64,000 bases of DNA from Blasia pusilla (GCA_050084515.1 CM114274.1:20646001-20710000), one strand, 5' to 3'. Counted from the first letter of the stretch, positions 1 through 11,529 are shown. A program made the numbers and translations. Notes: generated by a model not told the origin, from the letters alone.

Positions 1-2
1 AT

Positions 3-611
3 CAAGCGCTTGAAGACACAAAAACCATGCTTCGTAAAGATCAAAGCGACTTAGTCCAGAGTCAGTTCGAAGCACGGAACGTGCGCCAATGCGAGAGCTT
101 GGCGATTAACCTAGAGTGTGGGGCTGATCAGTTAGCTTCGTAGGTCAAGGAAGCTTCACAACTGATTCAACAATATCGACACCAGATGCATCGTGTTAAC
201 AACGAATTCAAGAAATTGGCCACCCAACATGCTGAATCTTCAAAATTCCTTCAAGAACATCAAGAAACGAACAAAGATTTACTGGCACACTGGTCAGAGG
301 TTACAAGGAGGATCGTTGTCTTGGAGGCAAAGCAAAAGCTGCTCAACGAAGTGCACTTAGACCCTGAAGATGTCAAGGAGTTAATCGAGGAAGCAACCAA
401 GAGCTTCGAACAACAAATGAGCGAAGAGATCGACTATATCAACAAACATTGGAAGCGCCACTTCGACAACCATACGAAGTCTCTTCCGGAAGTTTTACCC
501 ACCCTCTCGATTACTTTTGACGAATTACCATTATTTATTCAGATTAGGAGAAAGAGCTTCATCCTCAAGCGATGCAAAAGAGGTCTAGACTTAGCAACGA
601 AGCAAAGCTAA
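3..611 (+). pseudogene. Coiled-coil retroelement ORF fragment
   Basis: An open frame runs in from the left edge of the window and ends at a stop at 609-611, broken only by an in-frame TAG at 141-143. The product is highly charged and rich in Gln, Glu, Lys and Leu with heptad-like spacing, so most of it is probably coiled coil. Its late segment (PTLSITFDELPLF, near 490-530) is shared with a minus-strand ORF piece at 5428-5693 that sits directly before an LTR-like repeat. I therefore read it as part of an element-encoded accessory or gag-like protein rather than a host gene. The last ~25 residues come from the adjoining repeat arm and are probably not native. Function unknown. Confidence 0.5.
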
Positions 612-1431
612 GACTGAGAGTGATTTCAAGCGACACATAGTTAGAACAGTTAGAATAGGAAAAGGCGCAACTCTTTGTATCAAATAGGTAGTTAAGACAG
701 TTTTGTTCTGCCAATTTATAGGGATCTTAGGAAAAGAGAAGAGCACCATAGATCTAGGTAGTTACAAATGTTGATGAGACACCAACTTCATCAAGAACGC
801 TTCGAATCTTTGGATCCCTACTTCAGAGAGTATTTAAGAAACATGCAAGTAGCTATCATCATCATTCTCTTACAAAGTCCTCATGCTGTAGAAATGGTCT
901 GAGCAAGGGAGTAGTACCCTCTCGAGCTTGTATACACTTTTGAAGCTTTCTCATTCTTGATGGATTAGTAAAGCACTCATTCATTCATTCTAATGTGCGA
1001 TGCTTATGTCTGAGTATTCTTTTTAGGTCTGTAGAGTGAAGAGTGAATCAGGCGAACCTTTCTCATCAATGGAATAATTAACATAGAGTTGTAGGAAATC
1101 TGTTTGACAGAGAGTAGCTTGCTGAGATGGATTGAGTTCCAAAAGTAGGAGAAGCCAACTTTCATGTTGAGGTCTCTGTGAGGTTTCTTGATATCGAGAG
1201 GAAATCTACCTGAGCGTGCTATCAACTCCACTAGAGAGAATAGAAGAAAGAAACCTTGGTTCTAAGAAAGATCCAAAGATATTGATAAGACATTGAATAT
1301 AAATCATACACATTGAAATACAACTATTACAACAGAATTGTAATTTCAAACTCTCTTTTCATCAAACAATGATCCTCTGGGTGATCGAACTCAGTTAACG
1401 ACTCTAAAATTGAAACACTTATACATTACAT
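600..1431 (-). repeat. Left arm of inverted LTR-like repeat
   Basis: Read on the minus strand, this segment matches 4217 to about 5050 nearly end to end with scattered substitutions. Both copies begin ATGTAATGTATAAG at their inner ends (1431 and 4217). The arms contain a TATTTAAG box-like motif and a short ORF (1004-1231, minus, 75 codons) that is broken in the other arm. Homology may extend out to about 490. Best read as an LTR of the copia element whose integrase lies at 3035-4210. Confidence 0.65.
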
Positions 1432-1847
1432 ATAGAAGCAAACTTTTTTGGCGCCGCCGTCGGGGATCATAAGCTTTGCTGGAGAGGGAGAGAGACACAT
1501 GGGGAACCTAGGAGCGGGGAAAGAAGCCTCGTCTCCTAGAAGACCCAACCATCTAGTTCTTACTAAAGACCATGTGCTATCTCTAGCTATCCCCCTAAAG
1601 ACAATGGATGAAAGAAGATAACAACCGGTTTGCTGCATTGGTGCTAGAAAAGATAGAAAAATTAATTAGTATTGTCAAAGAACCAGTCGCCAAACGGTGC
1701 TTCGTCCATGAACGTCAGTTATACTTGGTGATGACCCGATACTTTTGTTTATGGGAGGAAAACCTGGCAGGAAGATTAAGAGCACCTGCACACTCCTGTA
1801 GGCTTTAGGAATTAGGAAGATCTAATTTCCCTCCATGGCAATCGTGG
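1432..1847. other. Interval without a recognised gene
   Basis: Lies between the left repeat arm and the gypsy gag ORF. A 66-codon plus-strand ORF (1608-1808) could be leader or gag-related sequence, but it shows no recognisable motif. No RNA gene was seen. Confidence 0.3.
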
Positions 1848-2930
1848 GTGCTGAAGCAAGCTCCCGAATCCCAGAAGGGACTCATGGAAGTTTCCCGGCC
1901 CTCTTCGCGAGATCAGCGAGCTGATCGACGCAATAAGCAACAAGAAGATCATCTGTCTTGGAGACCGTCGGGGGTGTCTCCCAATCTTCAACCTCGCACA
2001 AAGCCCAAGAACAAGAAGAGGGACAAGAATACGCTCCCCATCATGTCTCCTGCCAGTTCGCAGTCGGACGAAGAGTCAACCTGGAACCCCTTTGGGGACT
2101 CGGGGGACAAGGAGCCGACCAAATCAACCCAATCGGAACCGCTTCCTCCTCCCTCTCGAGCATCAAGCCCGAGACCCAGCAGCAGAAATTTCCCAATGGC
2201 CAACACTAGAAAGACGTTGCTAAGATATCCCACGTTTGCAGGGGGACGTCGAGATGATGTTGACAACTTTGTGCTTGAATTTATCCATGTAGCTAAGGCT
2301 AATGGGGAAGGCTTAGAGGAGGATTTGTTGCGAGTCTTTTCTGGCCTGCTTAAGAAGCAAGCAAGCCAATGGTACAAGGGTCTCGGAGCGGATGTCACGG
2401 AAACTTGGAAAAAGGTACTGGAGGACTTTCTTCATGAGTTCCATGACCTGGAGTTCTAGGACAGGCTTCTGACAAAGCTTCGCGACTTGAAATGTAAAAA
2501 GAAGGAAAATCTCACGGAATACACCCAAAGGTTTCGTAGCCTTCTAAATAAACTTGAACACACTTCTACCTCACAATTGGTAGATTGGTTTGTGTCGGGA
2601 CTGTCCAAAGAAATGGACCGGTACTACCGGCGAGTCCAACAAGATTCCTTGGAAGCAATCATAGCATCCGCAGAGGCGTACGAGGCCTCCGAGAAGTCCC
2701 GCAAAACACGAAGACGACGTCATCAACGACAAGGTTCTTCACAAACTAGTTCTTTGTCTGAGGACGAAGCGTCCTCTACAAACACAAAATCCTCTACTGG
2801 TGACACCACGGAGTCCTCAGACTCCGAAAAAGATTTAAAATCTAAGCGGAAAAGAAAAAGCACGCGCCACCACTCTCCCAAGCATCAAAGGAAAACCAGG
2901 CCAACAAAGACCTGCCCCAGCGGTCGGTAA
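1848..2930 (+). pseudogene. gag: Ty3/gypsy gag, one internal stop
   Basis: One reading frame of about 360 codons broken by a single TAG at 2457-2459. It has a Pro/Ser/Arg-rich N-terminal part, then the retrotransposon gag core (YPTFAGGRRDD, then QASQWYKGLG, then the helical LTEYTQRFRSLL segment), and ends in a very basic Ser/Arg/Lys-rich tail. Gag packages element RNA into virus-like particles in the cytoplasm. No CCHC knuckle is visible; it may have lain beyond the break near 3030, where the sequence switches abruptly to a copia-type domain. Inferred to be a truncated gag brought next to a copia fragment by nested insertion or recombination. Confidence 0.75.
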
Positions 2931-3034
2931 GCCCAATACGGGGGACAGCAAGGAAGGCAGGCAAGTCTGCAATTGAAGAGTTAAGTAAACAAATGGCGGA
3001 ATTGAAGGTACATCTGGCGGCCCAGGAGGACTCT

Positions 3035-4210
3035 AGAAGATGACCAAGTCTTTGTGCTCTTGGAAATGTTCTCTATGTTCCTACCATTGCAAGAAATCTG
3101 ATCTCTGTAGGATAGATAGTAGAACAAGGTAATCAAGTGAAGTTTAACACAAATGGTTGTTTCATTGAAATAATGGATGACCAGACTACAATAGCCAAAG
3201 GAACTAGATCTGGCAGAATGTTCAAATTAGATGTTTCTATGCGAGAGATTCAAATAGCAGTGTATGGTCAAACCGGCCAACAAGTCACAGATCTAAATGT
3301 GTGTCATTAAAAAATTGGACATATGAATCTTCAAAGATTACAGAGTCTTTCATCATCTAATATACTAATAGGACTCCCTAAATTATGGAGTCGTGCTAGG
3401 TTGGAGGTATGTCCTGCTTGCCAATTTGGAAAATAAGCTAGATTTCCGTTTCCAAACAAGGTAGAAGAGCATCCAAGATATTGGAGTTGATCCACAGTGA
3501 TATGTGGACAGCACCACAACATAGCCTTAGTGATTTCCAGTACTTTGTTTCATTTATTGATGACTTCTCTAGGTATATATGGGTAAACTTTCTGAAAGCC
3601 AAGTCAGAGGTATTCTCAGTGTTCCAAATATTAAGAGTTCTAGTAGAGAAGCAGACTGGACAACACATTTTGAAATTGCGTTGTGATGGAGGAGGAGAGT
3701 ATCTTTCAACAGAGTTTGATGACTATTTACATCAGAATGACATCCAACGTCAAGTGACTTACCGTTACACACCACAACAAAATGGAGTGGAAGAGAAGAA
3801 GAATCGACATATTGCTGAAGTGGCATGAGCTATGCTGAATGAGAAGAACATTCCTAAGGTGTATTGGGTAGAGGCTGTAGCATGTGCACTCTTCTTAATC
3901 AACCAAACTCCAACAGGAGGAGTTCATGATAAAACTCCATTCAAAGTCTTCACAGGAAGTAAACCTGATTTTTCCTTCTTGAAAGTATTTGGCTGTTTGT
4001 TATGCTCATGCTCCTTTTGAGAGACGTCAAAAATTAGACCCCAAGTCTGAAAGATGTATCTTTATTGGCTATGCTGATGGAACTAAGGGGTATAAATGCT
4101 ACATTCCATCCTCTAGGCATCTCATTATTACTCGGGATGTTGTCTTTGATGAGTTCAAGTCATGGTATGCTCCATCTGAGCCTATTCCACCTCTAAACTT
4201 TTTTGTTGAC
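3035..4210 (+). pseudogene. Ty1/copia GAG-preintegrase and integrase
   Basis: Pieces in three frames give the ordered copia landmarks. LGNVLYVPTIARNLISVG (3050-3110) is the pre-integrase region. The integrase core follows from 3481, with LIHSDMW, then DDFSRYIWV, DGGGEY, and TPQQNGVEEKKNR. The integrase C-terminal region follows at 3989-4210 (FERRQKLDPKSERCIFIGY, then YNIPSSR-like and ITRDVVFDE). Stops at 3307, 3435 and 3828 and a frame change near 3990 inactivate it. Reverse transcriptase and RNase H are absent: coding runs straight into a purine tract (4211-4217) and an LTR-like repeat. This is an internally deleted copia element. Confidence 0.85.
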
Positions 4211-4217
4211 GGGGAGA

Positions 4218-5050
4218 TGTAATGTATAAGAGTTTCTATTTTACAATCATTAAATAAGTTCGATCCCCAAGAGGATCATTGTTTGATGAAAAGAGAGTTC
4301 GAAATTACAATTCTGTTGTAATAGTTGTGTTAAAATGTGTATGAGTTATATTTAATGTCTTATCAATATCTTTGGATCTTTCTTAGTACCAAAGGATCTT
4401 TTCTCAATTCTCTCTAGTGGAATTGACAGCATGCTCAGGTAGATTTCCTCTCGACATCAAGAAACCTCACACAGATCTCAACATGAAAGCTGGCTTCTCC
4501 TACTTTCGGAACTCAATCCATCTCGGCAGGCTACTCTCTGTCAAACAGATTTCCTACAACTCTTGTTGATTATTTCATTGATGAGAAAGGTTCGCCTGAT
4601 TCACTCTTCATTTTGCAGACCCAAAAAGAATACTCAAACATAAGCATCGCACATCAGAATGAATGAATAATTGCTTTACTACTCCATCAAGAATGAGAAA
4701 GCTTCAAAGTGTATACAAGCTCGAGAGGGTACTACTCCCTTGCTCGTACCATTCCTAGAGCATAAGAACTTCATAAGAGAATGATGATTATGGCTTCAGT
4801 CTTGCTTCTTAAATACTCGCTGGAGTAGGAGTGATCCAAAGGTTCGAAGCGTTCTTGATGAAGCTGGTGACTCTTCAGCATTTTTAACTACCTAGATCTA
4901 TGGTTCTCTAAGCTTTTCCTACGATCCCTGTGAATCCGCAGAACAAAATTTTCCTAACTACCAATTTGATACAAAGGGTCGCGCCCCTTCCTAGTCTAAT
5001 TTTTCTGACGTGCGTCGCTTGAAATCATAGTCATTCTTATCTTCGCTTTG
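4218..5050 (+). repeat. Right arm of inverted repeat; probable copia 3' LTR
   Basis: Begins TGTAATGTATAAG immediately after a polypurine run (GGGGAGA, 4211-4217) that follows the copia integrase, the usual position of a 3' LTR. It is an inverted copy of 600-1431. Two LTRs of one element should be direct repeats, so the inverted arrangement implies rearrangement or two independent insertions. Confidence 0.6.
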
Positions 5051-5427
5051 CTGGACTTCTTGAGGACGAAGCACTCCATTCTTCGTTCTTGTTTAAGGTG
5101 CTTTGTGCTTCGCGCTTCGTACAAGAGCGAAGTACTTCTTTCTCTTCTTCTTCTTGCTTCGTTATGCTTCGTTATAGAGCGAAGCACTTCGTAGACAGAG
5201 CTTCGTTGACATTCCGAAGCTTCTTGCTGAGTCTTGAGACTTTGTTATTTTATTCTCCTCTCCTCTTTTCTATCTCTCTCCATTGTCCTTGGAGCTTCTT
5301 GATTCACTTTAATCTTACTCATTCCTCCTCATAATAATAAATAATAATCATAATCATAATGTACAAGAGTCTTCATTGAATAAAAAGATATATTCTTCAA
5401 AAGTACAAAATTGTGGGCATCACAAAC
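5045..5427 (-). repeat. LTR-like repeat, copy 1 (CTTCG-rich)
   Basis: On the minus strand it begins TGTGATGCCCACAATTTTG directly after a purine-rich tract (GAGGCAGGGGG) and runs into a segment crowded with GAAGC/GCTTCG words. About 340 bp of similar sequence recurs at 5694-6032 in the same orientation. The TG start after a polypurine tract supports an LTR boundary. The far end was not resolved and merges with the inverted-repeat arm. Confidence 0.55.
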
Positions 5428-5693
5428 CCCCTGCCTCAAATGTGACCACCCCGGCGAACACATCAGGATGTTTCTCCTAACTCCATAAAAGTATCCTCTA
5501 AACTATCAACCTCCGGTGTAGGCGCAAAATGACCGTGAATAGTCGAAGGTTTGTTGATAATGTTGGGGGTATGATTGCGCATTCTTTCTCGCGATTTATT
5601 AATAAATAATTTACTTCCTAGTACTTTGTTCTGGACTAAGACATCAGATGGAGTAAATAATGGTAATTCGTCAAAAGTAATCGAGAGGGTGGG
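5428..5693 (-). pseudogene. C-terminal piece of retroelement ORF
   Basis: This piece sits between two direct LTR-like copies. It contains PTLSITFDELPLFTPSD, shared with the ORF at 3-611, then a basic stretch and a short acidic end (DSLEDTFMELGET). A frame change just after that acidic end would lead into the polypurine tract and LTR-like copy 1. Recurrence of the same peptide in two places suggests a family-specific accessory or gag-like protein. No known domain was recognised. Confidence 0.45.
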
Positions 5694-6032
5694 ACGAAGC
5701 GCTCCATTCTTTGTTGTGGTTCCAGGTGCTTTGTTCTTCATGCTTCGTTCAAGAGCGAAGCACTTCATAGACAAAGCTTAATAGAGCTTCGTTGTCCTTT
5801 CGAAGCTTCTTGATGGGTCTTTAGACTTCGTTGTTATATTCTCCTCTCCTCTTAGGCAAATCCTTGATTTTCTATCTCTCTGTCTTGTCCTTGGAGCTTC
5901 GTGATTCACTTTAATCTTACTCATTCTTCTCCATAATAATATGTAATAATCAAAATCATAGTGTATATACAAGTCTTTGTTGAATAAAAAGATGTATTTC
6001 TTCAAAAGTAGAAAATTGTAGGTATCACAAGT
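5694..6032 (-). repeat. LTR-like repeat, copy 2 (CTTCG-rich)
   Basis: Minus-strand sequence beginning TGTGATACCTACAATTTTC, roughly 85% similar by eye to copy 1, with small indels in the GAAGC-word region. With copy 1 it brackets only about 265 bp, so the pair could be a deletion derivative or a TRIM-like mini element. Confidence 0.5.
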
Positions 6033-6066
6033 TTCCACCATCATCACCTTGTGATTGTGTTTGGTA

Positions 6067-6787
6067 CTAGTTTGTAGTTGATTGAGTGACGTAAGATTGA
6101 GTGCCTCTTCCTCCATATGCTTGATATCCACCATGACCACGGAAGTTTTTGCCACAACCGCTGCCTCTATTTGATCCATAACCTGCAAAAAGCACACTCT
6201 CTTGCAGACTAGACGAGCTACTGCAACCTACTACGCGCATCTCTTCACTGATCAATAGAGAAACTAACTCTTGAAAGGTTGGATACTCCTCTCTCACAGA
6301 GATAGAGGTCTCAAAAGACTTGTAATCCTTTGGAAGGCCTTGAAGAGTGAATAAAATCAGATCATCATCTTCTACTCTCACTCCAATGCTATTCAACTGA
6401 TCAATAATATGTCTGATACTCAAAATATAATCATTGATGTTCTGCGATCCTTTCCTCACTTCGTTCAATTACTGTTTCAATTGAAGCTTTCTGGCCTTTG
6501 TAGATGTCTGGAACAGCTTTTCCAATGCATTCTAGGTCTCCTTCGGACTATCAACATCTTGGATGTGACCTATCATTGGCGAACTGATCGTTATTCAAAT
6601 GTAGTGGATTACTTGCCTTGCGAGTTTGTTCCAAGCTCAAACATTCAAGTATGTTGAATCACCTTCTGGCTTGGCCTCATCACCTTCCATCTTGACCCAT
6701 GAGAAATTTTTTCATGCGAAACTTCCAAACATTGTAATTCTGCTTATCTCGCTTCTCGCCTGTGATTGTTGTTGAGGAATACTCCAT
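6067..6787 (-). pseudogene. gag: Ty1/copia gag
   Basis: The ATG at 6785-6787 opens a product beginning MEYSSTTITGEK, followed by NYNVWKFRMKNF, the N-terminal signature of copia gag (UBN2 family). A frameshift and stops interrupt the first third. From 6468 the frame is open again through the helical UBN2 core (NINDYILSIRHIIDQLNSIG, then LQGLPKDYKSFETSI) and ends in a Gly-rich tail before a stop at 6067. No zinc knuckle is seen. The upstream leader, primer site and LTR at 6788-7597 fit the same element in the same orientation. Confidence 0.8.
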
Positions 6788-7276
6788 GATAAACAATTTC
6801 ACTCACAAAAACATAATTTCAGGCTTTCTACAGCTCGAATTGAAGCATAGACCACTCCTACACAAAAATTGACTTGAAATTTGCCAAAATTGATCAACCG
6901 TATGAAAGAACAAGTCGAAATTGGCCTGTAGAGAGCAAACCGCACAACTTTTCTCCACTAATTGCACTTTCCTACACTGAAATTGCTGCTGCATGACCTC
7001 AAAATGTCAGAATTGAGCAATTTTGGATGCGTTGGAAAGCTCTCGATGAGCTCTACAAGGCAGCTAAAACAAGCTTTTGGAATTTTTCTAGCCAAAGCGG
7101 ACCCAGACGGCTGAATCGATCAGAAAAGCCCTAAAAAATACCTCCAAAGTTTTATCATCGTCAAATCTCCACCTGAAATCTGCACCCATTGATTTCCTTC
7201 TCCCAAACTGAAATTGTGCCTTCTCTTGCCTCTTTTCTCTCTTCAAACACCAAGAATTTCAAGTGATGTTCTCCTC
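6788..7276 (-). other. Copia untranslated leader
   Basis: Roughly 490 bp between the primer-binding site and the gag ATG with no convincing ORF. By position it is the leader of the minus-strand copia element. Confidence 0.5.
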
Positions 7277-7290
7277 TCGCTCCGATATCA
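7277..7290 (-). promoter_or_regulatory. Primer-binding site (initiator Met-tRNA type)
   Basis: Minus-strand TGATATCGGAGCG directly follows the LTR end (CCACA). It closely resembles TGGTATCAGAGC, the plant retrotransposon primer site for initiator Met-tRNA, with a few substitutions. Confidence 0.7.
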
Positions 7291-7597
7291 TGTGGAAAAC
7301 TGCTAAACAAGCATAATTGGTGGAAAATGACTCTCACACACACACCACCATGGAGAACGAAATTTGCAATGAGAGAATGAGTGGAGGCTGGTCCTCTTCT
7401 CAATTATATAGGGTATGTACAAGCAACCCTAACCCTACCATTAACCATAGTCTTGAGTTAGACTAATTGTGATTAACTAATCTTAGTTAAGATAATCATG
7501 CTTAACTAACTAACCAAGATTAAGCTTCCCTACATCGTGTGAGTACCAAATGTAGCAGTTCAGGTGTCTCATGAGCTTGACTGTAACTCAATCTTCA
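7291..7597 (-). repeat. Copia 5' LTR, 307 bp
   Basis: Starts TGAAGATTGAGTT at 7597 and ends TTTTCCACA at 7291 (minus strand), followed by the primer-binding site. It carries a TATA box (CCCTATATAATT, about 7400-7412) and two telomere-like GGGTTAGGG words. A closely similar copy, in the opposite orientation, is inserted in gypsy-2 at 40895-41207. Confidence 0.8.
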
Positions 7598-8181
7598 ATA
7601 ATACTCAATTCCTATAAAAAAAATTGGGCAGCGCTTCCGCGTGCCACTCTCGCGTAAAAAAAATCAACAAAGCAAAATAGCAAACTCGCACGGCTCTTGC
7701 TCCGGTGAGCACTCCCATGAGCCATAAAGTGGGGAACACCGACCCCCAACTTGCACCAAACATCGAGCAACCAACGAGCTCCCCCATGTAGCTCTCTCAT
7801 TCACTCATTTTGTCTTTGTAAAATAAAATCCAACCTATCTCACAACACCATAGTTCTCACATATGTGCACTCTCACATGTCTCTCTCAATGTCAAACCAA
7901 ACCCACTCTCCTAATGAGGGGCTTGGGTTACACACACAAGGCAAGCAAGACCATAGCTTTTCCGCCTCATGCCAAGAGGTTCAACAAAGAGATAATGAGT
8001 TTCAATCTCTCTCTCCTTGAGGTATACCCCTCCCCTCTCCCAAGCTCTCTCCATGCTAACCTATGCTCCCAAGTCACCTCCTTGGCTCTTGCCCTGATGT
8101 AGGAGGTCAAGGCCACTTACAAAAAATATAAAATCAATCATATACTCAAAAGGGTACTTACCTATAATAGTAAGTTCCTCA
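7598..8181. other. Interval without a recognised gene
   Basis: About 580 bp between the copia LTR and the gypsy-1 target site. Several short ORFs overlap on both strands but none has a recognisable motif or initiation context. Its sequence resumes at 30497 on the far side of gypsy-1. Confidence 0.4.
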
Positions 8182-8186
8182 ATATG

Positions 8187-9206
8187 TGTCGTGCGCCTAC
8201 TCTCCTTGAACGTTAATCTTGTTTGTTGCGTTCAGTAGGTCACGCTCTCAACGCTGATCTGCATCCAAACACGCACTCTCGTTAGTTGGGTCTTGGATCA
8301 ATCAGCGGGCTAACTTCCGAGTTCTCGTCTTGGACTCTCATCAAGCTCAACCTTCCTATTTTCGCGGTTTACAACACGGGCAAGTCTAGAAAGACTTGGG
8401 ACAGACTTTCTGGTCGGTTCAGAAATTTGAAACGGCGTTTCGCGCCTTGCGGTTCCAACTATCCAATGGACATCCAATGAGTTCCTCACCAAGACTTGCA
8501 CAAAGTGAATCTCGGGTTGGAATCCAAGTGTGGCGTACAAAGTCCACGCCCTTGGATCACGTTTGGGTTTCGTGTTCCAACGCCAAACTCCCGTTCCATC
8601 CCGTGCCTCTGAAACGCCGTTTGGTGCCCAAAGTGGGGATTCGTGTTCCGAGACATCTCAGAGAGACTCTTCCCTTACTAGTACTTCTGGGGATCTCCAG
8701 GGGCCCCCTACATTTAGGGAAAGACACCCGGGCCTCTCCAATTGGCCCTCAACCCGATTGCTCTCTCAACCGTTTTTGGCCAATATCTCAGCGTATACTT
8801 ATGCGTTTGCTGAGATCTTTAGTGCGTTGGAAGTGTCTTAACATAAGCTTTCCAACATGATCTTATTTTTCTTGAACTCATCTTGGAGCTCAATGTTATG
8901 GTCCTAAACATAGTCAGATTCTCCCAAACGCTAGTCGTGTTCCAAACTGATTCTCACCTCTTTGGCAACCAACCTCCCAAGACTCAACTCATCTTAAGTT
9001 TTGGCTCGCCTTTGGTCTAGGTTTCCTGGTCTCGAACACTAATGCATGAAACGCACAACTCTATTCTGCGTTTTGTCTCTTAGACTTTTCCAATAGACCT
9101 TTCCAAACGGGTCTCCAAAGCGCAAACCTTGCAGCGTAAGTTCACTTGAGTTCTGATGTTTGGCTTGGTGCCTATTTGGTGTTGTTTGGTTATGAGGGTT
9201 GCGACA
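8187..9206 (-). repeat. Gypsy-1 3' LTR
   Basis: 1020 bp, starting TGTCGCAACCCTCAT and ending GTGCGCACGACA on the minus strand, with TGTCG/CGACA terminal repeats. It matches 29472-30491 over its whole length with scattered substitutions (mid-90s per cent by eye). A purine-rich stretch (GGAGGGGTGAG) abuts its start. Confidence 0.93.
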
Positions 9207-9899
9207 CTCACCCCTCCTTAGAAGGTTGATGTCCTCATCAACACAAACCTTGTTAATGTTAAGTTCTGGGAAGCCAACCCCTTAACACTGAATCGCGTTC
9301 TGATAGCTAATCCGCAATTTCTCTTTTGGCTTAAGTCTTAGGTTGTCGCTTGCAGCACGTAGAATTATTAGCTTCTTCTCTTCCATGAGCCTAGATCCGT
9401 TCTGCAAAACTAATCTAAACTATGAAAATAAGCTAACTCAGTCTGCAACCTAACACTTCACTCACTATTTGTAAACAACCGCCTGTCTACCTAGCCAACT
9501 CGTACTACTCTTGGGTCACTCATATTCCACTTAGGCGCGTCACTAAGTTCACTCCTGCAACATGAATGAGATCACCATAAATCCCAAGACAGACTAATTT
9601 TCCCCGTTGATGTTAAGGGGAGCCCAAATGCTAGTACTTCAACACTTGGTCTTGATCTAGATGCCTTATCTGAATACAAGCTCTCACCTCAAATACTCAT
9701 TGTTTGGCCTCCTTGACTTACATCCTGAGCATATGAAGAACTACTCATTGCCATGCACTACCAAACTCAAAATTACAATCACAAGCTTCGAATCTCCAAA
9801 TCCATGTCTTCTTTATTGCAACAACTAAACATTTCTAGTTACAACGGGTTATCGGCCCAAGCTTTCCGTCACAAGTTATGTCCTTTGCTTCACCATGTA
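9207..9899 (-). other. Gypsy-1 3' untranslated region
   Basis: Noncoding interval between the chromodomain stop and the 3' LTR. The same interval, with shared blocks, occurs in gypsy-2 at 43156-43860, so it belongs to the family rather than to the host. Confidence 0.6.
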
Positions 9900-10253
9900 C
9901 TAATGCACGTGCCTATCTTGCATCCATTTGAAGTCACGCAATGGTTCTTGCGCGTGTTCAAGATCCGCCTCCGCAATCCAAGTTGCCTCTTTCACATGGT
10001 AGCCCTTCCACTTGACCAAGTACTTGTACTTGGTGGCTCTACGTCTGGAATGCAAAGTGGTCTCAACCTCAAACTCTGGTTCCTCATTTCTGATGACCGG
10101 TTGCGGTCTCAACATCCTCCTTCACTCCGGACGCACATCATCTTGAAGACACTTCTTCAATAATGACACATGGAAAGTCGGGTGAATCTTGAACTCATTT
10201 GGCAACTCCAATGTGTACACATCCTCAAACGTCTTTGCCTTGATCACATACGG
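9900..10253 (-). pseudogene. Gypsy-1 integrase C-terminus and chromodomain
   Basis: After the solo LTR at 10254 the pol frame resumes with PYVIKAKTFEDVYTLELPNE, then FHVSLLKK, the usual end of chromovirus integrase. One TGA lies before MLRPQPVI. Next comes a chromodomain: KYKYLVKWKGY, then ATWIAEADLEHA. Chromodomains bind modified histone tails and steer chromovirus integration. The aromatic-rich core is intact. The gene is split from its upstream half only by the inserted LTR. Confidence 0.85.
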
Positions 10254-11529
10254 TGTCGTATAGTAAAATCAACCAGTGTGTAAACTCCTTCGTCATTAAG
10301 TGTTAGATAGAGTTTCATTAGTATTAAGTAAATTGGCTTAGAAAAAGGAGATTCTTATGTTTAAACCTCTTTATGGTGCCTCTTTTATGCGGGCCCAACT
10401 TTAGGAAAAGGAGGTAATAAATAAAAGATGACTTTATAAAAGTAAAGTAGTTGCTTTAATGAAAAGCAAAAGTAGTCTTGGTTGGTGGCTAGGTTAGTTG
10501 GGGTAATTTGGAAAATATCAAGTGGGTAAAAGAGGATATTTTGGAAGAGATAAGAGGAAATCTACTTGTGTCAAAATGTGATTGGCTAAGCCTTGAGAGG
10601 AAGCCATGTGGCACAAGATAAGATAAGCTCTATTTCGTACTCTTGTGGATCCCTTGTGAGTATATAAAGAGGAGGGACCTTCAAGGGTTCATCACCTTCT
10701 TTTCCACATCTTGAGTCTCTCGTGTCTCTCTTGAGTGTATGGCTTTGGGATTGCTTGCTCTTCCAATGAGAGTGGATCACCCCTCTTGGGAGAGTAATGA
10801 TCATGGTCTATTCTTGAGAGAGGTTTCTAGAATGTGTGTGTGTGTGTGTGTGTGTGGGGATGAGAGGTTTGTCACCGAGAGGAGTTTATTCATACTAAAA
10901 TAGCGGATGTTTTGGCTTGTTACTTTCCAAAGTGAGAGTGGATTACCCCTCTTGGGAGAATAACTCGCCAAAACCCATTCTTGAGGAGAATAGAGAATGT
11001 CTGTCAAGCATGGATAGGGGTGGAGCACAGTGTGCCCGACTTTCCTTTCCTCAATCCTTACCATGTCAAGGTACTCTTTGTAGATAGGCTTTGGTTCACT
11101 CGCTATTTAGTTTATCACTTTGGGGAGGCGTTCATGAACCAGGTCATGCAATCTCCAACTCCGGTGATTCTTCCTATCGTCACATATGGAAGGACATGGG
11201 ATTGTACTTTGTATGTCCTTATATAGCGATCCATGGATGTCAATAGGCCTGGTCAAGTAGGGTTTAACACTAGTTGTGCTATCTTCCTCGTGTACAAACG
11301 TAAAATAGTTTATAGGGATTTTATAGTTAGGAATTTCGGGGTCCGATGTTACGAAGAAGTGATCGCCTCGGCACTTCCATTTGTGATACCTGTCGTGAGA
11401 GAATGGAGAGTGTACATCATAATTTTGTATTGAAAAAGGAGAACTTATTAGAGATTTCATCTTGCATCGACCGCATCTACCACAGCTAGAAGGCCCGCCC
11501 TTGCTCGAAGAAAGATTCTCGACACGACA
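10254..11529 (+). repeat. Solo LTR of a different family, 1276 bp
   Basis: Begins TGTCGTATAGT and ends GACACGACA, flanked by ACGG on both sides (10250-10253, 11530-11533). It interrupts the gypsy-1 integrase exactly between the YVGP and YVIK segments, and removing it restores the junction. It carries a strong TATA box (GAGTATATAAAGAGG, about 10657-10671), a GT dinucleotide run near 10832-10855 and a repeated GAGAGTGGAT/TACCCCTCTTGGGAGA block at ~10765 and ~10932. No coding capacity. Confidence 0.75.

Noticed and set aside
7419-7436. Telomere-like AACCCTAACCCTA (also 41050-41070)
   Set aside because: Only two units, located inside a copia LTR and its inverted copy, so not a telomere or interstitial array.
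8396-8860. 154-codon ORF in the gypsy-1 LTR (also 29717-30160)
   Set aside because: Antisense or sense LTR reading without domains, present in LTR copies because of shared sequence, not selection.
10832-10855. GT microsatellite as a functional site
   Set aside because: An ordinary dinucleotide run within a solo LTR; nothing suggests more than slippage.
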